From a bacterium (GTDB taxonomy: Bacteria > Patescibacteriota > Microgenomatia > UBA1406 > GWC2-37-13), in NCBI GenBank assembly GCA_021796235.1, contig JAJYOJ010000008.1, positions 1-47,072 of the forward strand: 47,072 nucleotides of DNA. The letters run 5' to 3'. The notes beneath the pieces were generated by a model. The model made no database searches. It saw only the letters and a program-made list of their open reading frames with translations, and was not told where the DNA came from. Positions 22,795 through 30,458 of the stretch are shown here, one piece after another. The first letter of the stretch is position 1. Each line of letters begins with the position of its first letter. The position numbers were made by a program, and so were the translations under genes.

Positions 22795-23946
22795 ATGGAA
22801 ATTTCGCAAAAAGCTTTGAAGCTTCATCGAAAATTAAAAGGAAAAATTTCCGTTTTCCCTAAAGTAAAGATAAAAACCAAAAAGGATCTTTCCCTCGTCT
22901 ACACCCCGGGAGTTGCCACCGTAAGCTCCTATCTTGCAAAACACAAAGATCAAACATCAGAATATACGTTTAAACACAATAGTGTTGCTATAATTTCTGA
23001 TGGTTCGGCGGTTTTAGGGCTTGGAAATATTGGTCCGGAAGGAGCGCTTCCAGTAATGGAAGGAAAAGCCTTGCTTTTTAAACTTTTTGCTGATATTGAC
23101 GCTGTGCCCATTGTTTTATCCACACAAGATCCACAAAAAATTATCGATACGGTCCTAGCAATTGCACCGACTTTTGGCGGTATAAATTTAGAGGATATTG
23201 CTGCTCCTTATTGCTTTATCATTGAAGAGGAACTGCGAAAAAATCTTAATATACCAGTTGTACATGATGATCAGTGGGGCGCCGCAGTTGTAGGTTTGGC
23301 CGCTCTTATCAATGCTCTAAAAGTAGTAAATAAAAAATTCGCGGAAGTTAAAATCGTAATCTCAGGAGCCGGAGCAGCCGGATCTGCCACTACTAAAATT
23401 CTAGTTTCCTACGGCGCAAAAAACATAGTAGTCTGCGACAGGAAAGGAATTATTTTTAGAGGGAGAGACCGAGAACGACAGAACTTATCTCTCATCAACC
23501 ATAAAGAAGAGTTGGCATCAATAACTAACCCTCAAAATGTTAAAGGAACATTGGCCGATGCTCTGAAAAACGCCGATGTTTTTATCGGTTTTTCCGCGCC
23601 CGGTCTGGTTTCTAAAAATATGGTCGCAAAGATGAATAAAAAACCAATTATTTTTGCGCTTGCCAATCCGGTCCCGGAAATTTTACCCGCCGACGCTAAA
23701 AAAGCCGGAGCATATATCGTAGCAACAGGCCGATCAGACGTCCCGAATCAGGTGAATAATTCACTTTCTTTTCCGGGGGTTTTCCGCGGTGCGCTTGATC
23801 ATAAAGTTAAGCAAATTAGCCTGAAAATGTTGATCGGTGCAGCAGAAAACTTGGCCAGTCTGATTGAAAATCCAACTCCAGAAAAAATCATTCCCTCAAT
23901 CTTTGATAAACGGGTTGTGAAAGTCGTAGCTTCCGCAATAAAATAG
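22795..23946 (+). CDS. NAD(P)-dependent malic enzyme
   Basis: Decarboxylates malate to pyruvate with reduction of NAD(P). The 383-residue protein has SLVYTPGVATVS, SVAIISDGSAVLGLGNIGPEGALPVMEGK, the metal-binding INLEDIAAP and HDDQ, and a Rossmann motif ISGAGAAGSATTKIL. The family signature HDDQHGTA reads HDDQWGAA here (H to W, T to A). Length matches the short bacterial/archaeal form without a phosphotransacetylase domain. The track to an upstream TTG was rejected because 22795 follows the -10 properly. Confidence 0.94.
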   Translation: MEISQKALKLHRKLKGKISVFPKVKIKTKKDLSLVYTPGVATVSSYLAKHKDQTSEYTFKHNSVAIISDGSAVLGLGNIGPEGALPVMEGKALLFKLFADIDAVPIVLSTQDPQKIIDTVLAIAPTFGGINLEDIAAPYCFIIEEELRKNLNIPVVHDDQWGAAVVGLAALINALKVVNKKFAEVKIVISGAGAAGSATTKILVSYGAKNIVVCDRKGIIFRGRDRERQNLSLINHKEELASITNPQNVKGTLADALKNADVFIGFSAPGLVSKNMVAKMNKKPIIFALANPVPEILPADAKKAGAYIVATGRSDVPNQVNNSLSFPGVFRGALDHKVKQISLKMLIGAAENLASLIENPTPEKIIPSIFDKRVVKVVASAIK

Positions 23947-23948
23947 AG

Positions 23949-23970
23949 ATCCCTCGACTTCGCTCGGGAT
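23949..23970. repeat. intergenic hairpin repeat between malic enzyme and tyrS
   Basis: ATCCC (23949-23953) and GGGAT (23966-23970) enclose TCGACTTCGCTC. It has the same dispersed CGACTTCGCTC character as the element near 15580 and lies between two convergent genes, where it could aid termination. Confidence 0.5.
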
Positions 23971-23979
23971 GACTCGGTT

Positions 23980-25101
23980 TCACCTCGTCACCTGATAGCT
24001 TTGGACTTTTTTAAGAAGTTCATGAGCATGTCCGTCGTTTTTAAAATGTTCCCGTACCGGCTGTAAAAGCTCGTTTAATAACTTCACGGCAGTTTGTTTT
24101 ATATCAAGCGGATGTATCTCTTTGTTGGCGAAAAGTTTTTCCAGATTATCGTAGGAATTTAATATAACTGATCCGCCGTATTTCTCCGGCCGTTCGATTA
24201 CTATCTGAGGAAATTTTTCAAAAAGAATATATTTGTAATACTCAAGAACAGGATTTTCGGCAACTTCGCCTTCTGGACAAAAGGCTTTATCAATTTTTCT
24301 TTTTACGTCTTCATGACTATCTGTCATAAAAATTGCAGAATCAGGCAAAGACTTTGACATCTTCCTTTTTATTGTTAATTGTTGTTTTAAAGAGTTTTTA
24401 TCTAGATCTTTATTTTTATATAAAAAATTAGCTTCATCATTCACACTTGTTAAAGGATTTAAACTCATAAGCATATGATGACTAACTACTACTGGTTTCC
24501 AAAAGCCTAACTGTGGTCCGATTTCTCTTGCTAACATATTAACTTTTCTTTGATCCATTCCCAATTGGGTAATATTTACTCCTAAAGTAAATATATCTGC
24601 TATCTGAATACAGGGATATATTATTTGAGCCGCACTTAAACTTGCTCCTGATTCTTCTCTGCCCATAAACTCTGCCGTTCGAATAAATCTTGGCAGTTTA
24701 TTTGTTCTGCCAATTTGCACTACCAATTTCCAATAATTAGGTCTTTTAACAACATCTGACGCCCAAACGTATTCAACTCGTGGATCCATTCCCGCTGCTT
24801 TCCATACCTCAATGAAATATTTACCCACTACTTGAATTTTTTCCAGATCTCCACCAAATTTATCATTACAGAAGGCAGTCCAGTCAGAAACAAGCATCTT
24901 GAATTTAATTCCGGCATTAATCATTTTATTAACATTAATCGCGCGAAGAATCCCTTGGCCAATATGCATCTGGCCGGAAGGTTCAAATCCGTCGTAAGCA
25001 ACTAATTGTTCCCCGCTTTCCAGAAGTTTTGTCAGTTCTTCCTCGGTAACAATTTCTTCCCCAACCTCTTTAATAAGAGTTAAGCGTTCTTTAAGAGTCA
25101 T
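23980..25101 (-). CDS. tyrS: tyrosyl-tRNA synthetase, archaeal/eukaryal type
   Basis: A 373-residue class I synthetase. DGFEPSGQMHIGQG (37-50) carries the HIGH motif in the HIGQG/HIAQG form used by archaeal and eukaryal TyrRS rather than the bacterial one, and KRKMSKSLPDSAIF is the KMSKS loop. LGMDQRKVNMLARE and the lack of a C-terminal S4 domain also fit that clade. ATG 25101 (MTLKERLTLI) is chosen. A 54-codon gene ends seven bases upstream and shares its promoter. Confidence 0.93.
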   Translation of the reverse strand: MTLKERLTLIKEVGEEIVTEEELTKLLESGEQLVAYDGFEPSGQMHIGQGILRAINVNKMINAGIKFKMLVSDWTAFCNDKFGGDLEKIQVVGKYFIEVWKAAGMDPRVEYVWASDVVKRPNYWKLVVQIGRTNKLPRFIRTAEFMGREESGASLSAAQIIYPCIQIADIFTLGVNITQLGMDQRKVNMLAREIGPQLGFWKPVVVSHHMLMSLNPLTSVNDEANFLYKNKDLDKNSLKQQLTIKRKMSKSLPDSAIFMTDSHEDVKRKIDKAFCPEGEVAENPVLEYYKYILFEKFPQIVIERPEKYGGSVILNSYDNLEKLFANKEIHPLDIKQTAVKLLNELLQPVREHFKNDGHAHELLKKVQSYQVTR

Positions 25102-25108
25102 AAGATGA

Positions 25109-25273
25109 TTATACAAATTTATACGGAACTTTGCGAAAAAGATTAAGTGCCGCAGCTATAAAAATTGGCATTTCAAGACTTGCACCGACTGTTAACTCAC
25201 GAGCTTCGATTCTTGATCTATTTAAATGCAGTAAATCTAAAATTCCCTTGGAAATTCTTCTTTTCGACTCCAT
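25109..25273 (-). CDS. hypothetical small protein upstream of tyrS, 54 aa
   Basis: Starting at ATG 25273 the product is basic and amphipathic (MESKRRISKGILDLLHLNR ... LEMPIFIAAALNLF). I recognise no family. It is supported as a real gene by a near-consensus promoter (TTGACG 25307-25312, 17 bases, TATAAT 25284-25289) ending ten bases before the ATG. It ends seven bases before tyrS. It may be a leader-type peptide or a small regulator of tyrS; codons for Tyr are scarce (one), so classic attenuation by Tyr codons is not evident. Confidence 0.5.
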   Translation of the reverse strand: MESKRRISKGILDLLHLNRSRIEARELTVGASLEMPIFIAAALNLFRKVPYKFV

Positions 25274-25283
25274 ACCACTGTGG

Positions 25284-25354
25284 ATTATATTACAATTTAA
25301 TCCGTCCGTCAATTTATATATCCACTTGACAACTTTTTTCCATCTACTTATCAT
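25284..25354. promoter_or_regulatory. divergent promoters for tyrS operon and acs
   Basis: Minus: TTGACG-N17-TATAAT (25307-25312 and 25284-25289). Plus: TTGACA (25326-25331), 17 bases, TATCAT (25349-25354), followed after five bases by the acs ATG at 25360. The acs transcript should start at or within one or two bases of its ATG. Confidence 0.8.
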
Positions 25355-25359
25355 GAAAT

Positions 25360-27339
25360 ATGATCAATCCTTCCCAAGAAATAATCGATTCTGCCTACGT
25401 CAAGGATTACGAAAAACTCTACACCGAGGTTAAGGAAAATCCCGAAGCTTTTTGGGAAAATATTGCCAAAGAACTTTCCTGGTTTAAACCCTGGAATAAA
25501 GTGCTGGACTGGAACTACCCGTACGCCCGATGGTTTGTGGGCGGACAGTGCAATATCGTGAATAATGCTCTTGACCGCTGGCAAAAAACCGATGTTGCCG
25601 AAAAAAAAGCTTATATCTGGGTAGCACAAGATGGAACAGAACGAACTTTTACCTATAAACAATTGAACGATGCGGTTTCCCGCTTTGCCAACGGCCTGAA
25701 ATCTTTAGGTCTAAAAAAAGGCGACCGAGTATCAATTTATCTGCCTCGAATTCCCGAACAGTTTATCGCGATGCTTGCCTGCGCAAAAATCGGGGTAATC
25801 CACTCGGTTGTTTTTTCCGGGTTCTCGGTTGACGCCTTAAAAAACCGCATTGTTGACGCCGAGGCTAAAGTTGTAATCTGCGCTGACGGGTATCCTTACA
25901 AAGATAAAGTTGTTGAGTGCAAAAAAAATGTAGATGAGGCGATTGAGAATATAAAAATGGCGACAGGTGGCACGCCTGGGAGGGATCCCGGCAGCGCGCA
26001 GGTAACGAGCACGGACGGGAAGGACAAGGCGGGACAGAATCTGTCGCAGATTGAACATGTTATTGTTATTAAGCGAGCCGGAAATAATATTCAAATGCAG
26101 CCCGGCCGTGACATCTGGTACCACGAACTGGTAGCTAAACAGGATCCAATCTGTTCAACGGTAATTATGGAAGCAACCGATCCGCTTTTTATTCTTTACA
26201 CCTCCGGTTCAACCGGCAAACCCAAGGGAGTTATCCACTCGCACGGCGGATATATGGTTGGCACATATTCAACCTTGCGCTGGATCTTCAATCTTCAGCC
26301 TGATGATATTTATTTTTGCACGGCCGACTCCGGTTGGATCACCGGCCACAGTTATATTGTTTATTCACCCCTTATGAACGGGGCGACAACCTTCGTTTAT
26401 GAAGGGACTCCCGACTATCCCGACCCGGGAATCTGGTGGCGACTGGTAGAAAAATATAAAATTACAAAGTTCTATACGGCCCCAACTGCAATACGCGCGC
26501 TTATGCGCTTGGGTGATGAAATTCCCAACAAATACGATTTGAGTTCTTTAAAAATTTTAGGCACAGTCGGTGAACCGATCAATCCCGAGGCCTGGCTTTG
26601 GTATCACCGGGTTATTGGAAAAGAAAAATGTCCGGTCATGGATACCTGGTGGCAGACCGAAACCGGCATGATGATGATCTCGCCGCTTCCCGCCTCGCCT
26701 CTTAAGGCCGGCAGTGCTTCCAAACCGTTTTTTGGTATTGAAACCGAAATAGTGGATGAAAAAGGCAATCCTGCGCCTGTTGACACTCAAGGATATTTAA
26801 TTATCAAGAAGCCCTGGCCGTCGATGCTTATGGATGTTTACAACAATCCCAAACGCTATTTGGAAACCTATTTTCAAAATGAAGCTATCACGAATACTCA
26901 AATATTCGAAAATAAACAATTCTTTTATTTCACCGGCGACTCTGCCAAAAAAGATGCGGACGGATACTATTGGATCGTAGGTAGAAACGACGACGTTATA
27001 AAAGTCTCGGGACATCGTTTGGGATCGGCCGAACTTGAAAGCGCTTTTGTTGCCCATCCGTCGGTTGCCGAAGCCGCGGTAATCGGCAAACCTGATGAGG
27101 TAAAAGGCGAAAAAATCAAGGCATTTATAATCCTGAAGAAAGACGTCCAACCGTCTGATCAACTCAAAGAAGAGCTGAAACAACAGGTACGAAAAATGAT
27201 CGGTCCGATTGCGACGCCGGATGAGATTGAATTTGTTGATAAGCTGCCTAAAACCAGAAGTGGAAAGATTATGCGCCGCGTCCTAAAAGCCCAGGAACTG
27301 GGACAACCCTTGGGCGACACCTCAACGTTGGAAAATTAA
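25360..27339 (+). CDS. acs: AMP-forming acetyl-CoA synthetase
   Basis: Activates acetate to acetyl-CoA through acetyl-AMP. The 659-residue protein has LYTSGSTGKPKG (P-loop), DSGWITGHSYIVYSPL, TAPTAIRALMR, WWQTETG, YYWIVGRNDDVIKVSGHR, and the acetylatable lysine motif PKTRSGKIMRR near the C-terminus. Residues 201-230 (nt 25960-26047) are an insertion relative to other Acs proteins, made by a structured repeat also present in tkt. Expression should be leaderless (see promoter). In a fermenting CPR cell an AMP-forming enzyme suggests acetate assimilation or protein acetylation control, which is inference. Confidence 0.96.
   Translation: MINPSQEIIDSAYVKDYEKLYTEVKENPEAFWENIAKELSWFKPWNKVLDWNYPYARWFVGGQCNIVNNALDRWQKTDVAEKKAYIWVAQDGTERTFTYKQLNDAVSRFANGLKSLGLKKGDRVSIYLPRIPEQFIAMLACAKIGVIHSVVFSGFSVDALKNRIVDAEAKVVICADGYPYKDKVVECKKNVDEAIENIKMATGGTPGRDPGSAQVTSTDGKDKAGQNLSQIEHVIVIKRAGNNIQMQPGRDIWYHELVAKQDPICSTVIMEATDPLFILYTSGSTGKPKGVIHSHGGYMVGTYSTLRWIFNLQPDDIYFCTADSGWITGHSYIVYSPLMNGATTFVYEGTPDYPDPGIWWRLVEKYKITKFYTAPTAIRALMRLGDEIPNKYDLSSLKILGTVGEPINPEAWLWYHRVIGKEKCPVMDTWWQTETGMMMISPLPASPLKAGSASKPFFGIETEIVDEKGNPAPVDTQGYLIIKKPWPSMLMDVYNNPKRYLETYFQNEAITNTQIFENKQFFYFTGDSAKKDADGYYWIVGRNDDVIKVSGHRLGSAELESAFVAHPSVAEAAVIGKPDEVKGEKIKAFIILKKDVQPSDQLKEELKQQVRKMIGPIATPDEIEFVDKLPKTRSGKIMRRVLKAQELGQPLGDTSTLEN
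25960..26047. repeat. in-frame structured repeat element, copy 1 (in acs)
   Basis: An 88-base GC-rich element with inverted ends GCGACAG (25960-25966) and CTGTCGC (26041-26047) and an inner stem GGGA/TCCC (25978-25981 and 25986-25989). It encodes ATGGTPGR...AQV...GQNLSQ. It aligns along its length with 29424-29529 in tkt, in the same reading frame. Confidence 0.85.
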
Positions 27340-27383
27340 AAAACGCGCCGAGCTTTGAAGTTGTTGTTCTCAGCTCGGCTGCG
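27332..27383 (-). terminator. Rho-independent terminator on minus strand
   Basis: On the minus strand AGCCGAGCT pairs with AGCTCGGC plus a CGC/GCG extension (27344-27383), followed by TTTTTTAATTTT (27343-27332). The T-run is only on the minus strand, so this ends a minus-strand transcript, not acs; its tail overlaps the acs stop region. Confidence 0.75.
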
Positions 27384-27587
27384 CTTAGGTTAAACGAGAT
27401 ATCCGTAATTGATCTTAGCCGCAAAATTCGCCTACTGGCAGGTCGATCTCTTGTATCACGCGTACCTCGTGTCTCGGATTTAGTTTGATCATATTTTTTA
27501 CCTGGCCTTTCAGGACTTGCTTACGCAAGCAAGCTTAAAACTTATAACTTTTTGATAACTGTTAAGACCTATAATTATTAACTATAT
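27338..27587 (-). ncRNA. candidate ~250-nt independent transcript of unknown function
   Basis: The 308-base gap between acs and the GGDEF gene holds a promoter-like TTGACA (27617-27622), 17 bases, extended -10 TGC-TACGTT (27594-27599), and a terminator at 27332-27383, all on the minus strand. Between them are a CTTGCTT/AAGCAAG hairpin (27516-27533), CCTG/CAGG, and long-range arms ATCCG/CGGAT. It does not match tmRNA, RNase P, SRP or 6S motifs that I know. A 25-codon frame lies inside it, so it may be a small mRNA with a structured leader. Confidence 0.45.
27415..27492 (-). CDS. possible 25-aa small protein inside the unassigned transcript
   Basis: ATG at 27492 opens MIKLNPRHEVRVIQEIDLPV followed by GEFCG and a stop. 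The composition looks protein-like, with alternating hydrophobic and charged residues and a terminal Cys-Gly. There is no clear Shine-Dalgarno; AAAGGCCAGG lies 10-16 bases before the start and is also part of a hairpin. Whether it is translated cannot be told from sequence. Confidence 0.3.
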   Translation of the reverse strand: MIKLNPRHEVRVIQEIDLPVGEFCG

Positions 27588-27647
27588 AATATAAACGTAG
27601 CAGGTATTTTTTTATTTGTCAAGGGGTATTTTATCCTGTAGTAAAAG

Positions 27648-28454
27648 TTAAAGTTTTGCTTCCTTCTCTCGCGCAGCTTGCAGCTCTGAAATTTGCTCAG
27701 AAGTTAAATCACTGACTAAGGTTAATCTGTTTCTACCGTTATTTTTTGAATAATATAGAGCTACGTCCGCCATCTCAATTAGCGCTTCTTTTGATTTAAT
27801 TTCCGAGTTAAATTTTTTTTCAGCAGATTCAGGAGAATTGTTAAAAACTGCAATACCCGCGCTAAAGGTTATCGGCCGTTTTAAGGCTGTTACCGCGGCA
27901 ACTTCTTTTGTTAATCTTTCGGTTAAAATCCTAGCGCCTTTGCTATTTGTTTCCGGCAAAAGAAGAAGGAATTCCTCTCCTCCGTAACGAAAAGGAATAT
28001 CTGTATCTCTTGCAACCCGTTTTATAACTTCGGCCACAGCTTTTAAAACCCGGTCCCCTTCGGGATGACCGTACACTGTATTAAACTCTCTAAAGTTATC
28101 TATATCAAGCATAACTGCGGCCAGATCATGATGTGCTCGTACTGCTTCGTCAAATTCTCTTTGCAGCTCTCCGACGCCGGTAGGATTTTCTGCCAAATAT
28201 CCCAAATGTCTTTTATTAAATAGCCCTGTCAAAGGATCAATTAAGGCTTGATGTTGAGCTTCTTTAAGTTTCTCCCGCGATTCAGACAAAATGGCCCGGG
28301 TCGTAGGGTTTTTCCTTATTTCTTTAATATTTTGAGCCGTAATATTCCTTGCTCCTTCTTCTGGAATCCCCTGTTTAATTAAATTTCTTATCGCAGTGCC
28401 ATAATTATAAGGATTTTTTTTAAGTACGATATTTTCGCCCGAATTTTCTGCCAT
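27648..28454 (-). CDS. GGDEF-domain diguanylate cyclase
   Basis: A 268-residue soluble protein with a short N-terminal helical region (1-65) and one GGDEF domain: DPLTGLFNKR (73-82), MLDIDNFREFNTVYGHPEGD with the metal aspartates, and RYGGEEF (157-162) as the active-site loop. It should make c-di-GMP from two GTP. No membrane or recognised sensor domain is fused and no EAL or PilZ gene is in the window. TATAAT (28471-28476, minus) overlaps the promoter of the divergent transketolase gene. Confidence 0.92.
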   Translation of the reverse strand: MAENSGENIVLKKNPYNYGTAIRNLIKQGIPEEGARNITAQNIKEIRKNPTTRAILSESREKLKEAQHQALIDPLTGLFNKRHLGYLAENPTGVGELQREFDEAVRAHHDLAAVMLDIDNFREFNTVYGHPEGDRVLKAVAEVIKRVARDTDIPFRYGGEEFLLLLPETNSKGARILTERLTKEVAAVTALKRPITFSAGIAVFNNSPESAEKKFNSEIKSKEALIEMADVALYYSKNNGRNRLTLVSDLTSEQISELQAAREKEAKL

Positions 28455-28470
28455 ATTATTGAATTTTTTA

Positions 28471-28493
28471 ATTATAACAACTGTTAATATAAT
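28471..28493. promoter_or_regulatory. divergent -10 elements for GGDEF gene and transketolase
   Basis: ATTATAAC (28471-28478) reads TATAAT on the minus strand, 16 bases before the GGDEF ATG at 28454, and TATAAC on the plus strand, 18 bases before the tkt ATG at 28497. A second TATAAT (28488-28493) sits only three bases before the tkt ATG and is too close to serve it. Clear -35 boxes are not seen. Confidence 0.5.
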
Positions 28494-28496
28494 ATT

Positions 28497-30455
28497 ATGG
28501 AGAAAAAAGATCTAAAAAAACTTTGCAAATTAATCCGTTACGATATTCTAACCTCAACAACCGCTGCCGGGTCTGGACATCCGACATCCTCTCTTTCGGC
28601 GGTTGAACTAATGACAACGCTTTTCTTTGGTGGATTTTTGCGTTATGATCTTAAAAATCCGCAGAATATTTTTAACGACCGTGTAATTTTTTCCAAAGGA
28701 CACGCCGCACCACTTCTCTATTCTTTGTACCATGCAGCCGACGCGATTTCCTACGAAGAACTTTTAACTCTGAGAAAATTTAACTCAAATTTAGAAGGCC
28801 ACCCAACACCCAGGTTCAAATACGTCGATGTAGCAACCGGATCATTAGGACAGGGACTTTCTCTGGGATTGGGAATGGCAATGGGAATGAGATTGAAAAT
28901 TCAGAATCTGCCCCGATTACCAAAAGTTTGGGTTCTTCTTGGCGATTCGGAAATGGCTGAAGGGCAGGTCTGGGAAGCATTGGAAATTACCTCATATTAT
29001 CGTCTAAACAATCTTGTCGGAATTATTGACGTTAATAGACTGGGCCAAAACGGAGAAACAATGTACGGCTGGGACCTGAAAACCTATCAGAAACGTATTG
29101 AAGGATTCGGCTGGGAAACAATCCTGATTGAAGATGGCCATAATTTAAAACTCGTCAATCAGGCGTTCAAAAAAGTCTTGTCCTCCGCTAAAAAAAGGCC
29201 TGTCATGCTGATTGCAAAAACGATAAAAGGCAAAGGTATTTCTTTTTTGGAAGATAAAGATGGCTGGCACGGAAAGGCTTTAAATAATGAGGAGTTAAAA
29301 ACAGCGTTGAAAGAGTCGGGAAAAGTTGATCTTAAGATTAGAGGAACAATACAAAGCCCTAATTTTCAAACAAATCCGAATGAGGAAAAACTTATTGCAA
29401 TCAATAATAGATTAAGAGGGCTAGCGGCAGGTGGCGAGGCTGGAAGGGGTTCCGTCGACGCGCAGGTCAGGCGATATTCGCCGCCTGATGAGCAGCGATG
29501 GGAAGGAAAGCCGAGCCAGAATCTGCCGCAACTTATGGCAACCCGGGAAGCTTTTGGCGATGCGCTTCTTGATCTTGGTAAAAAAAACAACGATATCGTC
29601 GTCTTTGACGCGGAAGTAGGAAATTCTACCTATGAAAATAAATTTGCTCAAGATTTTCCGGAGCGTTTTTTCCAATTGTATATTGCTGAGGAAAATGTTG
29701 TATCTGCAGCCTTGGGATTTTCTAAAATCGGTTTTACTCCCTTTTTGTCAACCTTCGCGGCCTTTTTAACCAGAACTCACGATCAGATTCGTATGGCGGA
29801 GTATTCCAATCCCAATCTAAAAATAGTCGGCTCTCATGCCGGGGTATCAATCGGCGCCGATGGACCATCACAAATGGGGCTGGAGGATATTGCAATGATG
29901 AGAAGCGTATTAAATAGCGTCGTGTTTTACCCGTCCGATGCGATTTCCTGCGGAAAACTAACCGAAATTATGGCAAAAAATAACGGTTTGTTTTATCTGC
30001 GAACAACACGAGCCGAGACGCCTATTATTTACGATCAAAAAGAAAAATTTGAAATCGGCGGACTAAAAATTCTTCGCCAGAGCGAAAAGGACAAGGCTAT
30101 TATCATCGGAGCAGGCATTACCCTCCACGAAGCATTAAAGGCTCATGCCGAGCTTAAAAAACAGGGTATTTTAACCACTGTAGTCGACCTCTACTCCGTA
30201 AAGCCAATAGATGAAAAAACCCTAAAAAAACTGGTGCAAAAAACCAGAAATATTATAGTCGTTGAAGATCATTATCCGTCGGGAGGAATTGGTGAAGCCG
30301 TTCTTTCGGTCCTAAGTTCTAATTTCGACTCTCGAGTTTCGAGTTTTATTCATTTATCTGTCCGTAAGCTCCCCCGCTCAGGCAGTTCCGAGGAACTTCT
30401 TCATTTTGAAAAAATCGATTCCGCAGCCATCAGCGAAGCCGCAAAAACCTTCTAG
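28497..30455 (+). CDS. tkt: transketolase, full length
   Basis: A 652-residue transketolase for the non-oxidative pentose phosphate route. SGHPTSSLS, FSKGHAAPLLY, ATGSLGQGLSLGLG, LGDSEMAEGQVWEA with NNLVGIIDVNRLGQ, and in the Pyr domain AEENVVSAALGFSKIGFTPF with the catalytic glutamate. Two repeat-derived segments are in frame: residues about 310-345 in the linker between the PP and Pyr domains (29424-29529, copy 2 of the acs element) and LSSNFDSRVSSFIH in the C-terminal domain (30316-30348). Both lie in surface loops or linkers, so activity may persist. Confidence 0.96.
   Translation: MEKKDLKKLCKLIRYDILTSTTAAGSGHPTSSLSAVELMTTLFFGGFLRYDLKNPQNIFNDRVIFSKGHAAPLLYSLYHAADAISYEELLTLRKFNSNLEGHPTPRFKYVDVATGSLGQGLSLGLGMAMGMRLKIQNLPRLPKVWVLLGDSEMAEGQVWEALEITSYYRLNNLVGIIDVNRLGQNGETMYGWDLKTYQKRIEGFGWETILIEDGHNLKLVNQAFKKVLSSAKKRPVMLIAKTIKGKGISFLEDKDGWHGKALNNEELKTALKESGKVDLKIRGTIQSPNFQTNPNEEKLIAINNRLRGLAAGGEAGRGSVDAQVRRYSPPDEQRWEGKPSQNLPQLMATREAFGDALLDLGKKNNDIVVFDAEVGNSTYENKFAQDFPERFFQLYIAEENVVSAALGFSKIGFTPFLSTFAAFLTRTHDQIRMAEYSNPNLKIVGSHAGVSIGADGPSQMGLEDIAMMRSVLNSVVFYPSDAISCGKLTEIMAKNNGLFYLRTTRAETPIIYDQKEKFEIGGLKILRQSEKDKAIIIGAGITLHEALKAHAELKKQGILTTVVDLYSVKPIDEKTLKKLVQKTRNIIVVEDHYPSGGIGEAVLSVLSSNFDSRVSSFIHLSVRKLPRSGSSEELLHFEKIDSAAISEAAKTF
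29424..29529. repeat. in-frame structured repeat element, copy 2 (in tkt)
   Basis: A 106-base element with inverted ends GCGGCAG (29424-29430) and CTGCCGC (29523-29529) and inner stem GGAA/TTCC (29442-29445 and 29450-29453) around GGGG. It has an extra 18 bases compared with copy 1, forming a hairpin with GGCGA/TCGCC arms. It encodes AAGGEAGR...AQV...SQNLPQ, the same frame as in acs. Confidence 0.85.
30316..30348. repeat. TTCGAGTTTCGAGT microrepeat inside tkt
   Basis: The run TTCGACTCTCGAGTTTCGAG near the 3' end encodes SNFDSRVSSF. The same CGAGTTTCGAGTT unit occurs three times over in the P-ATPase gene (31591-31620). Confidence 0.6.
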
Positions 30456-30458
30456 TAC

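Noticed and set aside
25837-26124. Minus-strand frame inside acs across the inserted repeat.
   Set aside because: Arises because the GC-rich element lacks stops in several frames; no start signals.
27338-27622. tmRNA, RNase P RNA, SRP RNA or 6S RNA.
   Set aside because: None of their conserved motifs could be found on either strand of the gap.
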